This document shows positions 33,838 to 43,253 of a stretch of 60,595 bases of DNA, in pieces. The stretch covers positions 1 through 60,595 of the forward strand of contig JAPKHC010000025.1 of NCBI GenBank assembly GCA_026647215.1. Reading direction: 5' to 3'. A program made the translations under genes and the position numbers. Source of the DNA: F1-120-MAGs118 sp013360535 (GTDB lineage Bacteria > Planctomycetota > UBA1135 > GCA-002686595). The first letter of the stretch is position 1; every line of letters starts with the position of its first letter. Below the pieces are notes generated by a model. The model had not been told where the DNA came from. It made no database searches and was given only the letters and a program-made list of their open reading frames with translations.

Positions 33838-35390
33838 CAGCGGTACTGCACGCGCCGGATGACGCCGACGGCGTGGCAGGCCGGGCAGTCTACGAGCTGC
33901 GTGCGCCCGCCGGTCGCCCCACCCGATCCGCCGGCCTGTCCGCCGCGGTTGGCCTGTCCGACGGCGTTGAGCACCTCGCGCCGGCCGCCGCCGCCGCAGT
34001 CGGGGCAGTTGGAGAACTGCGGGTCGCGCAGCTGGTAGTCGCCGGAGTGCTCGACGTGGTACGCGAGCATCCACTGCCAGCGGTTGGTCGAGCCGTACTC
34101 CTTCCAGAACTTCTCGTTCTCGCTCTCTTCGCCCTCGGCGGTCTGCGCGCGGGCTGCACGCGCCGTTTCCTGCGCCGCGACGTAGCGCTTGAGGCGCTCC
34201 TCGAGCTCGCGCCGCGCGCTCTCGGTCTCGCTCGTCGGCGCCGCCTGCGACTCGGGCGTCGTCGAGCCGTTCAGGCCCTTGCGCGCCTCGGCGTCGCCGA
34301 GCAGGAACGTGCCCTGTCCGTAGCTCGCGCGGCGCCAGCGCCCGCCCGCACGCTCCTTCCAGAAGCGCGTGACGAGCTCCGGAGTGATGCTGGCCGAGAC
34401 CGAGCGCGTGAGCTCGCCTGCGACCGCGTCGACCAGCGACTTGTCGAGGCCTTCCTCGAGCCACTCGATCGCCGCTTCCTGCGTGAGCTGCGGATCGCGC
34501 GCCTTCGCCGCGATCAGGCGGCTCGTCCACGCGATCCACGCCTCGCTCGTGCGCTCGCGCAGCTTCTGCTCGCGCGCCTTCTCGACGGAAGCCTTCTTCT
34601 TCTGCGCGTCCTGCACGAAACCGCTCGACGGGTTCGCCGCGACAAAAGCCTCGATCTTCGCGAGCGCGCGGTCGAAGTACCCGCGCGCGCGGTCCTGGTC
34701 GATCTCGCGCAGCGTGTCGAGCGCCGACTGGTTCTGCGCCTTGCCGCGGTTGCGCGTGAGCGCGTTGGCGACCTCGTTCGTCTTGAACGAAGGATCGAGC
34801 TTGGCGAGCGCCTCGAGCTGCTCGACGGCGTGCGCGAAGTCGTAGATGCGCTCGCAGTACACCGAGAAATCCCACAGCGACTGCGCGCTGGTCGCGTCGA
34901 GGCGCACCAGTTCGGACTGGTAGAGCTCCTCGCGCGTGTAGATGTCGAGCGCCGGCGCCTGCACGCGCACGGCCGCGCCACGCAGCTGCTTCATCGCGAC
35001 GGGGAACGTGCGCTGCGCGGTCTTGACCCACAGCTCGCCCGCGGTGCGGTTGACGATCTGCCCGATCACGTCGGTGCCGTCCTGCAGGAACAGGCGGTCG
35101 GCCTCGACGAACACCTCGTCGCCCGAACGGTCGACGTAGCCGTACTTCGCGAGCAGCTCGTCGGCGAGCGACGGGTCGAGCCGCGCCCACGGCAAGCGCA
35201 CGGCGCCGCCGTTGTCGAGCCGCAGCACGTGCAGCGTCTGCGCGTCGTGGCCGGTGACCTGCCCCCACAGGATGCCGCCGTCGTACAGGCGCAGCATCGA
35301 GAGCTCGGGAGCCGCTGCGGCGGGCGCTGCGGCCTGGGGCGCGGCGAACACGGACGGAGCGAGGAACAGGAGCGCGAGGAGGTGCTTCAT
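33837..35390 (-). CDS. Exported protein with C-terminal zinc-ribbon motifs
   Basis: 517 residues, signal peptide about 1-16 (LLALLFLAPSVFA). N-terminal 40-150 is beta-rich (LRLYDGGILWGQVTGHDAQTLHVLRLDNGG, DGTDVIGQIVNRTAGELWVKT). The middle is helical and charged (200-460). The C-terminus has CPDCGGGGRREVLN and CPACHAVGVIRRV, two CxxC knuckles like those of DnaJ zinc domains. No family name. Its start overlaps the GspI-like stop by ATGA and its stop overlaps the parvulin gene start, so it belongs to the pseudopilin operon. Confidence 0.8.
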   Translation of the reverse strand: MKHLLALLFLAPSVFAAPQAAAPAAAAPELSMLRLYDGGILWGQVTGHDAQTLHVLRLDNGGAVRLPWARLDPSLADELLAKYGYVDRSGDEVFVEADRLFLQDGTDVIGQIVNRTAGELWVKTAQRTFPVAMKQLRGAAVRVQAPALDIYTREELYQSELVRLDATSAQSLWDFSVYCERIYDFAHAVEQLEALAKLDPSFKTNEVANALTRNRGKAQNQSALDTLREIDQDRARGYFDRALAKIEAFVAANPSSGFVQDAQKKKASVEKAREQKLRERTSEAWIAWTSRLIAAKARDPQLTQEAAIEWLEEGLDKSLVDAVAGELTRSVSASITPELVTRFWKERAGGRWRRASYGQGTFLLGDAEARKGLNGSTTPESQAAPTSETESARRELEERLKRYVAAQETARAARAQTAEGEESENEKFWKEYGSTNRWQWMLAYHVEHSGDYQLRDPQFSNCPDCGGGGRREVLNAVGQANRGGQAGGSGGATGGRTQLVDCPACHAVGVIRRVQYR

Positions 35391-35896
35391 GGCGTCTGGT
35401 TTCCTGCCTTGGGCGACGGGCCGTCGATCAGCTCGCGCCGCAAGCGCTCGCCGAACGGAACCTGCCGCAGGAGCAGCGTGGTGAAAGTTCTCGAGCGCGA
35501 GCGGCCGGAGGTCATCCAGCGGATCTCGACGTCGACGCGCCAGCGCAGGGCGCCGCCGGCGCGCGTGTCCTTGGGATCGGGCGTGCCGCGTGCAGAGTAG
35601 GTCAGCCCCGGATGGCCGGGCACCGGGCGGTTCTCGATCGGCGGCGGTGCGCCGACGCTCGTCTGGCCCGTGGCCTCGTCGCGCACGATCGGGAAGAAGC
35701 CTTCCTCGAGGTCGGACACGACGGCCTCGACCGCGCTCGCGCTCGCGCCCTTGAGCGAGGCGTTGCGCGTCATCGCGGCGCCGAACGTCAGGAGGCCGAT
35801 CACGGCGCTCATGCCGACGAGCAGGATGCCCATGGCGACGAGCACCTCGAGGATCGTGAAGCCGCCGCGGCGGTGGGTGGGCGCGAGACGTCTCAC
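35387..35896 (-). CDS. Minor pseudopilin, GspI/PilV-like
   Basis: 169 residues from GTG 35896, which overlaps the preceding stop as GTGA. The type III-like prepilin signal is RRGG/FTILEVLVAMGILLVGM with Glu at +5, followed by one hydrophobic helix. The C-terminal part is a small globular domain (GALRWRVDVEIRWMTSG, RTFTTLLLRQVPF). The position, between the J-like pseudopilin and the zinc-ribbon protein, and the GILLVGM helix suit the I subunit that nucleates the pseudopilus tip. Cleavage would need a prepilin peptidase encoded elsewhere. Confidence 0.85.
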   Translation of the reverse strand: MRRLAPTHRRGGFTILEVLVAMGILLVGMSAVIGLLTFGAAMTRNASLKGASASAVEAVVSDLEEGFFPIVRDEATGQTSVGAPPPIENRPVPGHPGLTYSARGTPDPKDTRAGGALRWRVDVEIRWMTSGRSRSRTFTTLLLRQVPFGERLRRELIDGPSPKAGNQTP

Positions 35897-36990
35897 AGGT
35901 CCCAGTCCTCCCGGTGCACGGCGATCGGCACGTCGCGCACCAGCGTGCGGCCGTAGTGGAGCACGGAACCGTTCTCGTGCGGCTTCGGAGCGGTGCCACG
36001 TTCGCCGCGGCGCACGTTGACCCAGCGCCCCATCACGCTCTCGATGCGCAGCCACTCGGAGTCGACCAGCACGTGGCCACCGGGCTCGGGCAGCTTCGCC
36101 GGATCGTCGACCTCGAAGCCGCCGTCCTGCGGCCCGAGGTAGTTCGACAGGCGCGTGCGGCGCCTGAGGTCGGCGGGGTGCTCGAACTCGAACTCGAGCC
36201 GCACTCGGCGCGGCAAGAGCGGCGTGTCGCCGGCTTTCGGCAGGAAGTCCGACGGATCGTTCCACACGTGGCGCTGCGCGTTGGGCCGTCCGCGCTGCCA
36301 CGCATCCCACGACGCGACCGTGTCGCCCGGTGCGTTCCCGAGCTTCCAGCCCTCGCGCAGGAGCGACGTCTGCGTCGCGAACTGCATCCCGATCCACAGC
36401 ACGCCGCCCGACACTTCCTGCGTCGACGTCGGCCGCGGCACGCCGCCCGCGCTCAGGTACTTCTCGTCGAAGAACGACACGTCGGCGCCGCGCGCGGGCC
36501 CGTAGATGCGCTCCCCGCGCCACAGCGCGCCGAAGGAGCGCCGCGAGACGTCGCGTGTGCCCGGATCGAGCGGGAGCACGGCCCAGATCACCTCGATCAG
36601 GCCTTCGCCCGTGATGCGCTCGGCCTTGTCGTCGCCCGCCTGCAGGCGCGCGAGTTCCGCGACGGACGCGTGGCGCACGAGGCGCACGCGCGGCCACTTG
36701 GTCTCGGGGACACCGTCGCCGTCGTGGTCGAAAAAGGCCCATTCCGCGAGGAAATCGCCGCGTGGGCCGGGCTCGAGCGCCGCCAGATCGGCCGCGCACA
36801 GCTCGGCGACGCCGGAGCTCTCCTCGACCTGCATGCGGCGCACTTCGCTCTTGTCCCACACGCCCATGAACTGCCGCACGAGCACGAACACGGCGGCGAC
36901 GAGCAGCGCGAGCAGGCCGGCGGAGAGCACGAGCTCGACCAGCGTCAAGCCGCGGCGCGTGCGCGCAGCCGAGTGGGTGCGCAGCTTCAT
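35893..36990 (-). CDS. Minor pseudopilin, GspJ-like
   Basis: 365 residues, longer than usual for GspJ (about 200). Prepilin signal RTRRG/LTLVELVLSAGLLALL with Glu at +5, then a helix (MGVWDKSEVRRMQVEESSGV). The middle fits the J fold (CAADLAALEPGP, RVRLVRHASVAELARLQAG, GEGLIEVIWAVLPLD). The extra C-terminus (GPQDGGFEVDDPAKLPEPGGHVLVDSEW, WVNVRRGERGTAPKPH) resembles the short E/RG motifs scattered through the giant K protein. ATG 36990 overlaps the K-like stop by ATGA. Confidence 0.85.
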   Translation of the reverse strand: MKLRTHSAARTRRGLTLVELVLSAGLLALLVAAVFVLVRQFMGVWDKSEVRRMQVEESSGVAELCAADLAALEPGPRGDFLAEWAFFDHDGDGVPETKWPRVRLVRHASVAELARLQAGDDKAERITGEGLIEVIWAVLPLDPGTRDVSRRSFGALWRGERIYGPARGADVSFFDEKYLSAGGVPRPTSTQEVSGGVLWIGMQFATQTSLLREGWKLGNAPGDTVASWDAWQRGRPNAQRHVWNDPSDFLPKAGDTPLLPRRVRLEFEFEHPADLRRRTRLSNYLGPQDGGFEVDDPAKLPEPGGHVLVDSEWLRIESVMGRWVNVRRGERGTAPKPHENGSVLHYGRTLVRDVPIAVHREDWDL

Positions 36991-39900
36991 TCGTCGACCC
37001 TCCGCAGCACGAGGCTCGGCGCCGTGAACTCCGCCCCGAGCGCGCGCAGGCGCGGCGTCTGCTTCCAGCCGTGCGCGAGCCCGTTCTGCTCGTCGAACGC
37101 CCCGCGCTGGTAGCGCACGTGCACGCGCCACTCGGCGCGATCGGCCTGCTTGCCGATGCGATGGCCGACACCTTCCGGCATGCCTTCGCGCAGGAGCGCG
37201 AGGCCCTTGGTGACTCCCGGCTCGCCGTCCCACGGCGGCAGCGGCTCGCCGTCGTTCGACAGGCGCTGCAGCGTCTCGACCTTGACGAGTCCGCTCGAGG
37301 GCTCCTCGACCGAGAAGAAGCTCGTGCGCCAGTGCGCGTTCGGCTGGTCGAGCGTGAGGCCGAAGTAGCCGAGCTCCGGCGCATCGGACTTCTCGGTCCA
37401 GCGATCCGAGTAGCGGTACGGGAACAGGATCACCGGCGTTCCGGCCGCGTGCGCGTTGGGCACGGTGCCGAAGCGCCCGCGGAACAGGCCGTCGCCGCGC
37501 CCATCCTTCTTGCCCGGTTCGGTCGAGCGCCGCGGCATGTCGAGGCCCGAGCCCGCGAGGCGCGTGTAGTGGATCAGCTCGGTGCCGACGAGCACGGTCC
37601 CGCTCGGCGGGAAGCCCGTCGTGTCGACCAGCGGCAGCGTCGAGTCGCCCGGCCCGATACCGCCGGCGAGCGTGCCGACGATGAAGTGCTCGAGGAACAT
37701 CGCCGTCGTGCCCGCCTCGTGCGTGCCTTGCAGCGTGCCGAGCAAGCCGCGACCGCCCTGCGGAATGTTGATCGTGCCGCTCGCGTTGTCGTAGCCGTCG
37801 TAGCAGACGATCTCGTCGCCGACGAGCATCAGTCCGGCGTCCTGCGGCAGCGAGTTGAGGAAGCTCTGCGCCTGTCCGTAGTTGCCCCACGGGATGCGCA
37901 CGACCTGCGGTGCCACGGACATTTGCCCGCCGCCGTCCGGCAGGTCCTGCGTCAGCACGAGCAGGCCACCCTGCGTCGGAGCGCCCTGCTGGTCGCCGAA
38001 CGACGTCGTGTGGAAGATGAGCTCGTCGCACAGCGCGTCGAACGTGTCGGCGCCGCGGATCGACTGGCCGACGACGACCGAGGACACGTCGCGCGGGAGC
38101 TCGCCGGAGGGGTGCTTGGTCATGCGCGCGAGCGCACGCGACTCGAGCGTCGCGCCGGTGCCGGTGGTCTGCACGGTCATCGGCACGGGAGCGCGCGCCT
38201 GCGCGTCGAGCGCGACCATCACGGCGTTGCGCGCGAGCACGACGACGTCCTCCGCCACGACGCTGCTCGTGTCGGCCTGCGGCTGCAGCGTGTTCGACGG
38301 ATCGAGCCTCCAGGACGCGACGGTGCGGTCGACGGGCCGGTAGGAGCGGTGCACACGCGCCGGCCAGCCCAGCGACGAGCGCGTGTCGTCCATCAGCATC
38401 ACGTAGTCGAATCGACCCGGCTCGCCGCCGTCGACGCCGTTGCGCTGCACGCGCCACACCGGCAGCACTTCGGTGCCCGCCGGATGGTCGTGGCTGTAGG
38501 TGCCGCACACGCCGCGGAACTGGAACGTCGTGCGCGCCGCGCGGGTCAGCGGCAGGTTGGCGTCCTCGCTCGCGCCCCACCACGCCTGCCACAACGCGAC
38601 GCTTTGAGCTGCAACGGGCTGGGTCGGCTGCGGCGAAGCGAGCAGCGCCGAGCTCGCAGCGCTCGAAGCCTCCGGCGCCGACGGGTCGAAGCTCGTCGTC
38701 CCCGTCGGACCTCCCCCGGGGCCTCCGCCGGGCGTTCCACCGGGCGCCGTCGGACCACCGCCGCCGCCACCACCGCCGCCGCCATTGGGCACGCCGCCCT
38801 GCACGTCGGAGCCGTCGCCGCCGAGCGTGAGCACCTGCCGCAGGGCCTGCAGCGCCGTCGGTTCGTTGCGCACGAGATGGCCGTCGCCGGAGATCGTGTC
38901 GTAGCGCAGCCACTCGGTGAACTGCGCGTCGGCGATGCGCGTGAGCTGCGCGAACTCCGAGCCGTTGTTCGCCGGCAGGAAGCCCGTCAGGCCGCTCGCA
39001 CCCGGCGCCGGCACCGAGATCGGCACGACGTAGGTCTGCCAGTTGAGCGTGGCCGCGATCGGAGTGCCCGAGGCGCCGATCTGCCAGTTGGGATCCCAGT
39101 TGACGACGAACGCGTGCGGCCCCTGCACAGGATCGCCGGTCGGCAACGCGGCGCGCGCCGAGATCTGCAGCAGGTCCCCGCTCCAGCCCGAGTAGCGGAT
39201 GATCTCGTAGCCGAAGAGCGGCGTGTTGTTGGCCGTCGTGTGCTGCGTCGAGTTCTGCTGTGGCTGGCCGTTGGGGAAGTAGCGGATCGTGCCCGGCGTG
39301 AGCTGCACGAGCAGCGCGTAGCCACCCTGCGGGCTGAAGGCGCTCATCACGTCGGCGATCTGCTCGTTGGGGTCGCACACGCCAAGGCGCAGCGCGGACG
39401 CCGTCGAGTTGCCCTCGATGCCGTAGCCCATCGAGGCCAGGATCTGCGCGTGCGAGATCGGATCGCCGAGCGTGCCCGAGCCGCCGACGACGCCGACCGC
39501 GCGCGCGACCGTCCACGCGCCGAGCGTGCCGGGCAGGCGCGCGGAACCAGCGGGCACGTTCGAGCCGAGGATCGAGGCGTAGCCGTAGAGCTCGACCGTC
39601 GCACCCGCGGGGTGATCGACGTCGACGTTGAGCGCCGAAGGCACGCCCGCCTCGCCACCGACGAACGGCACGCGCGCGAGGCGCCCGCCGAAGCCCGAGT
39701 TGGCCCCGGTGAGCGCGGGCGTCGCGCTGAGCGCGTTGCCCCCCGCGTGCACGCACTCGATCAGCTCGTTGCCGATGCGCACGACACACGGATCGGGGAA
39801 CCCTTCGAGGCTCTCGACCGCGAACTGCGTCGCCCCCTGCGCCAGCCCGCTCGTCAGCCGCGTCTGGCCCGGCTTGCGCACGCCGAAGCTGCGGCCGTCG

Positions 39901-42218
39901 ACGAGCAGCGACATCTGGCTCGGCTTGTTGCCGTGCACTTCGAAGGCGAGGTGCGACCAGGTCTGCGCCACGAGCCCGGGGCCGTCACCCGGCGCGAGCG
40001 CGAAGCGCATCTCGCCCACTTCGATGTAGCCCGCCGAACCCGGATGGTCGCCCGAGCCGTCGTACACGCGCACGACGAGGTCCTGTCCGTCGATGCCGAC
40101 GCGCACACGGTCGGTCTCGACCGAGGTGCGGCCGACGTCGACCAGCGTGCCGGATCCGAGCGCCTGCGGCTTGAACCACAGCTGCGCATGGAACGCGCGC
40201 AAGAGCGAGTTCTGCGTGTTGAGCCAGCCGAGCTCCTGCGACGTGCGCGTCACCGGATTCGCCGCGAGGTAGCGGCCCTCGGCGTCGCCGGTCTCGTGAT
40301 CGAAGTGCTGCACGTGCCGGTTGGAGAGCCCCTGCACGTTGTCGGGCTCGCGCGAAGCCCACAACTGCGCCCAGCCGTCGTCCTCGCGCGACGCGAACAC
40401 GTGCTGCGGCACCGGCACTTCCGTGCCTTGCCCTTGCGCGGCGTTGGCGGTCTGCGTGACGCCGGCGACGAAGGCCTGACCACCGAGCGTGCCGAAGTGC
40501 GGCACGAAGTTCGACGGCGGCGTCGCGCCGCTGTCCCAGCGCTGCAGCGAGTTGGGGCCCGTCACCCAGAACGGCGCCTCGCGGTCGAGGCGGAAGGCCT
40601 CGTCGAGATCCTCCTGCCGCACCCAGGCCTGCAGCAGCGGTTCCTGCGGGACGACGAGCTCGACCTGCTCGCGCACGAGCGCCACACGCTCGACGCCGCT
40701 CTGCGCGTTGACGAAGGCGCGCAGGTCGAGCTCGAACACGTCGCGCGACGTGAAGCTGAACGGCACGGTCGACACACGCAGGTAACTGTCGTTGGCGTTG
40801 AGCGCGTTGCGGAAGATCGCCTCGGCGTCGAGCGCGTCGATCAGCGCGCCACCACCCGCGAGCGCATCCGGCTGGACCGGTGCGTTGCCCGGCAGCGTCT
40901 CGAGCCCCGCCGCCGGCAGCAGCACGCGCCGCAGGAAGTCCTCCATGCCGTCGAACGGCCGCGACTCGACGATCAGCGCCGCCAGCGCGCGCGCCTCGTC
41001 GCGCGTGACACGCTCGTTCTTCTGGTTCAACTGGAGGTTGGCGAACACCGCCTCGAGCAGCTCGGGCTCGGCGACGTTGACGTTGACCGGGCGGCGCACC
41101 TGCGGGCGCACCTCGGCCATGTACGCGAAGTAGTCGTTCTGCAGCGGCTCCATCAGGCGCACGCCACTGTCGACGAGGCCTTGCACGACCGCGAGCTCGC
41201 GGTTCGTGCCGTCGGTGACCTCGATCGTCGTGCCCGGGCTGAACCAGCGCAGCTCGTCGACGCGCAGGATGCCCGTCTGCCCCGCGACGATCGCGTTGAG
41301 CACGCGCACCGGCCGCTGCCACTCGCGGCCCGCGTGCAGGTGACCGTAGGTCGTGCCGTGCGCGATCAGCGGAGCGACGAGCGCCTCGGTCGCGGCCGTG
41401 CGCGACAAGCGTTCCTCGTCGTTCTCCTCCGGCGCCGCCTGCGCGATCGCGAGCGCGAGCTGCGCCGTGTCGCGCAGCTGCTCGGGCGCGTCGAGCCGCC
41501 GCAGGCTGCCGTCGGGCGTCTTCGTGCGCCACAACACCGGCGCAAACGCGCGCTGGTCGATCACGGGCGCGCTGATCGCGTGCGCCACCGGCGGCGTCGG
41601 ACCCGCCTCGGGTGTCACGCCATTCGCCGCACCGACGCCGCCGATGCCGCGCTGCAGCTCGACCAGCTTCGCGCCTTCGATGCGGCCGTAGCGGATCAGC
41701 TCGCGATCGACCCACACGTAGCCCGTCGGCGCGAATCCGGCCGTCGACGACAGGGTCAACTCGCGGTCGCCTTCCTTCATCGGCTCGAGCAGGCGGTTGG
41801 TCGCGCCGAGCAGGTTCGCGAGCAGCTGCGGCGGCGCGCTGTTGAGGTCGACCTTGCCCGCGACGTCGGTGATCTCGGCGTTCCAGATCGTGCCGAGGTC
41901 GTTGCGCGCGTCGAAGAAGCGCGGGTCGAGCTCCGGCAGAGTCTCGAGCTCCTCTTCCGTGTCCCAGTAGGGCGTCGTGTCGAGCGCCGGGTGCGAGCCG
42001 CCGAGCGTGCCCCGCGCGTGGCGCATCGCCGCATCGAGCGCGAGCCGCGCCTGCGCGCGGTCGGCGAGCTGCGTGCCCGCGCGCGAGGCGTTGCGCGAGT
42101 TCAGCAGGAACGGCGCGCACAGCACCAGCATCGCGAGCAGCACGAGCAGCACCGTGATCAGCGCGAAGCCGCGGCGCGCGCGCACGGTCCTTTCCTGCGA
42201 TCGGCGGAGGAGCTTCAT
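36987..42218 (-). CDS. Giant GspK-like minor pseudopilin (1743 residues)
   Basis: Prepilin signal RARRG/FALITVLLVLLAMLVLCAPFLL without Glu at +5, as in GspK, then a helix rich in Ala/Arg. GspK-type features follow: GKVDLNSAPPQLLANLLGA and, near 390-450, RRPVNVNVAEPELLEAVFANL and LIVESRPFDGMEDFLRRVLL. Around 690-790 a LamG/concanavalin-like module appears (AQLWFKPQALGSGTLVDVG, WSHLAFEVHGNKPSQMSLLVDG). A poly-Gly stretch lies near 1155-1165. Motifs with V-G-x-E-x-I-x-Y/C and nearby RG recur at least four times. GspK is normally about 300-350 residues, so over 1000 residues are added. Role inferred: pseudopilus tip with surface binding. Confidence 0.85.
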   Translation of the reverse strand: MKLLRRSQERTVRARRGFALITVLLVLLAMLVLCAPFLLNSRNASRAGTQLADRAQARLALDAAMRHARGTLGGSHPALDTTPYWDTEEELETLPELDPRFFDARNDLGTIWNAEITDVAGKVDLNSAPPQLLANLLGATNRLLEPMKEGDRELTLSSTAGFAPTGYVWVDRELIRYGRIEGAKLVELQRGIGGVGAANGVTPEAGPTPPVAHAISAPVIDQRAFAPVLWRTKTPDGSLRRLDAPEQLRDTAQLALAIAQAAPEENDEERLSRTAATEALVAPLIAHGTTYGHLHAGREWQRPVRVLNAIVAGQTGILRVDELRWFSPGTTIEVTDGTNRELAVVQGLVDSGVRLMEPLQNDYFAYMAEVRPQVRRPVNVNVAEPELLEAVFANLQLNQKNERVTRDEARALAALIVESRPFDGMEDFLRRVLLPAAGLETLPGNAPVQPDALAGGGALIDALDAEAIFRNALNANDSYLRVSTVPFSFTSRDVFELDLRAFVNAQSGVERVALVREQVELVVPQEPLLQAWVRQEDLDEAFRLDREAPFWVTGPNSLQRWDSGATPPSNFVPHFGTLGGQAFVAGVTQTANAAQGQGTEVPVPQHVFASREDDGWAQLWASREPDNVQGLSNRHVQHFDHETGDAEGRYLAANPVTRTSQELGWLNTQNSLLRAFHAQLWFKPQALGSGTLVDVGRTSVETDRVRVGIDGQDLVVRVYDGSGDHPGSAGYIEVGEMRFALAPGDGPGLVAQTWSHLAFEVHGNKPSQMSLLVDGRSFGVRKPGQTRLTSGLAQGATQFAVESLEGFPDPCVVRIGNELIECVHAGGNALSATPALTGANSGFGGRLARVPFVGGEAGVPSALNVDVDHPAGATVELYGYASILGSNVPAGSARLPGTLGAWTVARAVGVVGGSGTLGDPISHAQILASMGYGIEGNSTASALRLGVCDPNEQIADVMSAFSPQGGYALLVQLTPGTIRYFPNGQPQQNSTQHTTANNTPLFGYEIIRYSGWSGDLLQISARAALPTGDPVQGPHAFVVNWDPNWQIGASGTPIAATLNWQTYVVPISVPAPGASGLTGFLPANNGSEFAQLTRIADAQFTEWLRYDTISGDGHLVRNEPTALQALRQVLTLGGDGSDVQGGVPNGGGGGGGGGGPTAPGGTPGGGPGGGPTGTTSFDPSAPEASSAASSALLASPQPTQPVAAQSVALWQAWWGASEDANLPLTRAARTTFQFRGVCGTYSHDHPAGTEVLPVWRVQRNGVDGGEPGRFDYVMLMDDTRSSLGWPARVHRSYRPVDRTVASWRLDPSNTLQPQADTSSVVAEDVVVLARNAVMVALDAQARAPVPMTVQTTGTGATLESRALARMTKHPSGELPRDVSSVVVGQSIRGADTFDALCDELIFHTTSFGDQQGAPTQGGLLVLTQDLPDGGGQMSVAPQVVRIPWGNYGQAQSFLNSLPQDAGLMLVGDEIVCYDGYDNASGTINIPQGGRGLLGTLQGTHEAGTTAMFLEHFIVGTLAGGIGPGDSTLPLVDTTGFPPSGTVLVGTELIHYTRLAGSGLDMPRRSTEPGKKDGRGDGLFRGRFGTVPNAHAAGTPVILFPYRYSDRWTEKSDAPELGYFGLTLDQPNAHWRTSFFSVEEPSSGLVKVETLQRLSNDGEPLPPWDGEPGVTKGLALLREGMPEGVGHRIGKQADRAEWRVHVRYQRGAFDEQNGLAHGWKQTPRLRALGAEFTAPSLVLRRVDE

Positions 42219-42219
42219 C

Positions 42220-43251
42220 TCACTCCACCGTCCCGTACAGGCCGACGCGGATGTTCGCCGTGCGCCCGTCCTGATAGACGAGCGTCACGGTCGCGGGCTC
42301 GCGGTGCACGCCCCGGTCGAGGTTCCCGCCGGCGTCGAAACACAGCTGCTTGGGCACGTCGGCCGCGAACTCGACGTTCTCCGGCAGGAGCGCCGTCTCG
42401 CTCGCCGTCACCGCCGAGAGCCGCAGCGCGTCGATCGCGCCCGTGAAGCCACGCTGCGTGTCGCCGATCACCAGCGGGCTTTCGATCCGCCACACCGGCG
42501 CGCCATCGGGCAGCACCTCTTCGGTCGACTCGACGCGCACGCCGTCGAGCTCGACGGTCACCTCGCGCCGGTCGTACTGGAACGCGATGCGCCGCCACGT
42601 GCCCGGCACGAGCGAACCCGGCGGAGCGATGAAGCGCTGGCGCCCGCCCTTCATCTCGCGCTCGGTGCTGTCGAGCACGAGCGGAGCGAACCAGCACGAG
42701 AGCGCGCCCTCGTCGTTGACGTCGATGCCGAGCGCCTCGCCGAGCGCGAGCACGCGCCCACCGCCGCCGCCGTCGAGGCGCAGCGCGAGCTCGATGCGGA
42801 AGCCCTGCGACAGGTCGAAGGCCGAATACAGCTGCAGCGGCACTTCCGCGCGCGCGTGCGAGCCGCGCGGGAACGCGAGCGCGCGCCCGGCGTAACCGTC
42901 CTCGACCGACACGGCGCCGAAGTTCGTGCCGTCGATCTCGAATGCGCCGCGCACGACCTCGCCCTGACCCTCGAAGTGCCACGTGCCGACCACTTCGAGC
43001 GCCTCGGCACGGATCGAGCGCGCGTTGCGGTCGATGAACACGCGCGACGACGCACCGCGTGCGACCGCGGAGTTGCGCGCGGCGCGAATCACGCCCTGCA
43101 CCATGCCCTTGGCGGCGCGCGGCCCGAGATCGACCGACGCGAGCAGGCCCGCGCCCGCCCCCATCAGCACTCCGATCAGGCCCATGACGAGCAGCAGCTC
43201 GAGCAGCGTCATGCCACCCGTCCGCGAACCGCTCGTGCGCCACCGTGCCAT
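42220..43251 (-). CDS. Pseudopilin, GspH-like with LamG-type insert
   Basis: 343 residues from ATG 43251. Prepilin signal RTGG/MTLLELLLVMGLIGVLMG with Glu at +5. GspH features: AARNSAVARGASSRVFIDRNARSIRAEALE. A concanavalin-like region about 95-290 follows (HARAEVPLQLYSAFDLSQGFRIELALRLDG, WRRIAFQYDRREVTVELDGVRVES, FTGAIDALRLSAV), ending with TVTLVYQDGRTANIRVGLYGTVE, which matches the terminal strand pair of GspH. So the lectin-like unit appears inserted into an H subunit. Two bases separate it from the G-like gene and one base (42219) from the K-like start. Confidence 0.85.
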   Translation of the reverse strand: MARWRTSGSRTGGMTLLELLLVMGLIGVLMGAGAGLLASVDLGPRAAKGMVQGVIRAARNSAVARGASSRVFIDRNARSIRAEALEVVGTWHFEGQGEVVRGAFEIDGTNFGAVSVEDGYAGRALAFPRGSHARAEVPLQLYSAFDLSQGFRIELALRLDGGGGGRVLALGEALGIDVNDEGALSCWFAPLVLDSTEREMKGGRQRFIAPPGSLVPGTWRRIAFQYDRREVTVELDGVRVESTEEVLPDGAPVWRIESPLVIGDTQRGFTGAIDALRLSAVTASETALLPENVEFAADVPKQLCFDAGGNLDRGVHREPATVTLVYQDGRTANIRVGLYGTVE

Positions 43252-43253
43252 GT

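Noticed and set aside
37071..42446. 1791-residue plus-strand frame antisense to the giant pseudopilin gene
   Set aside because: Arg/Ala/Val/Asp-rich composition with no domain; the opposite strand has clear prepilin and LamG-like motifs. It is a third-position GC shadow.
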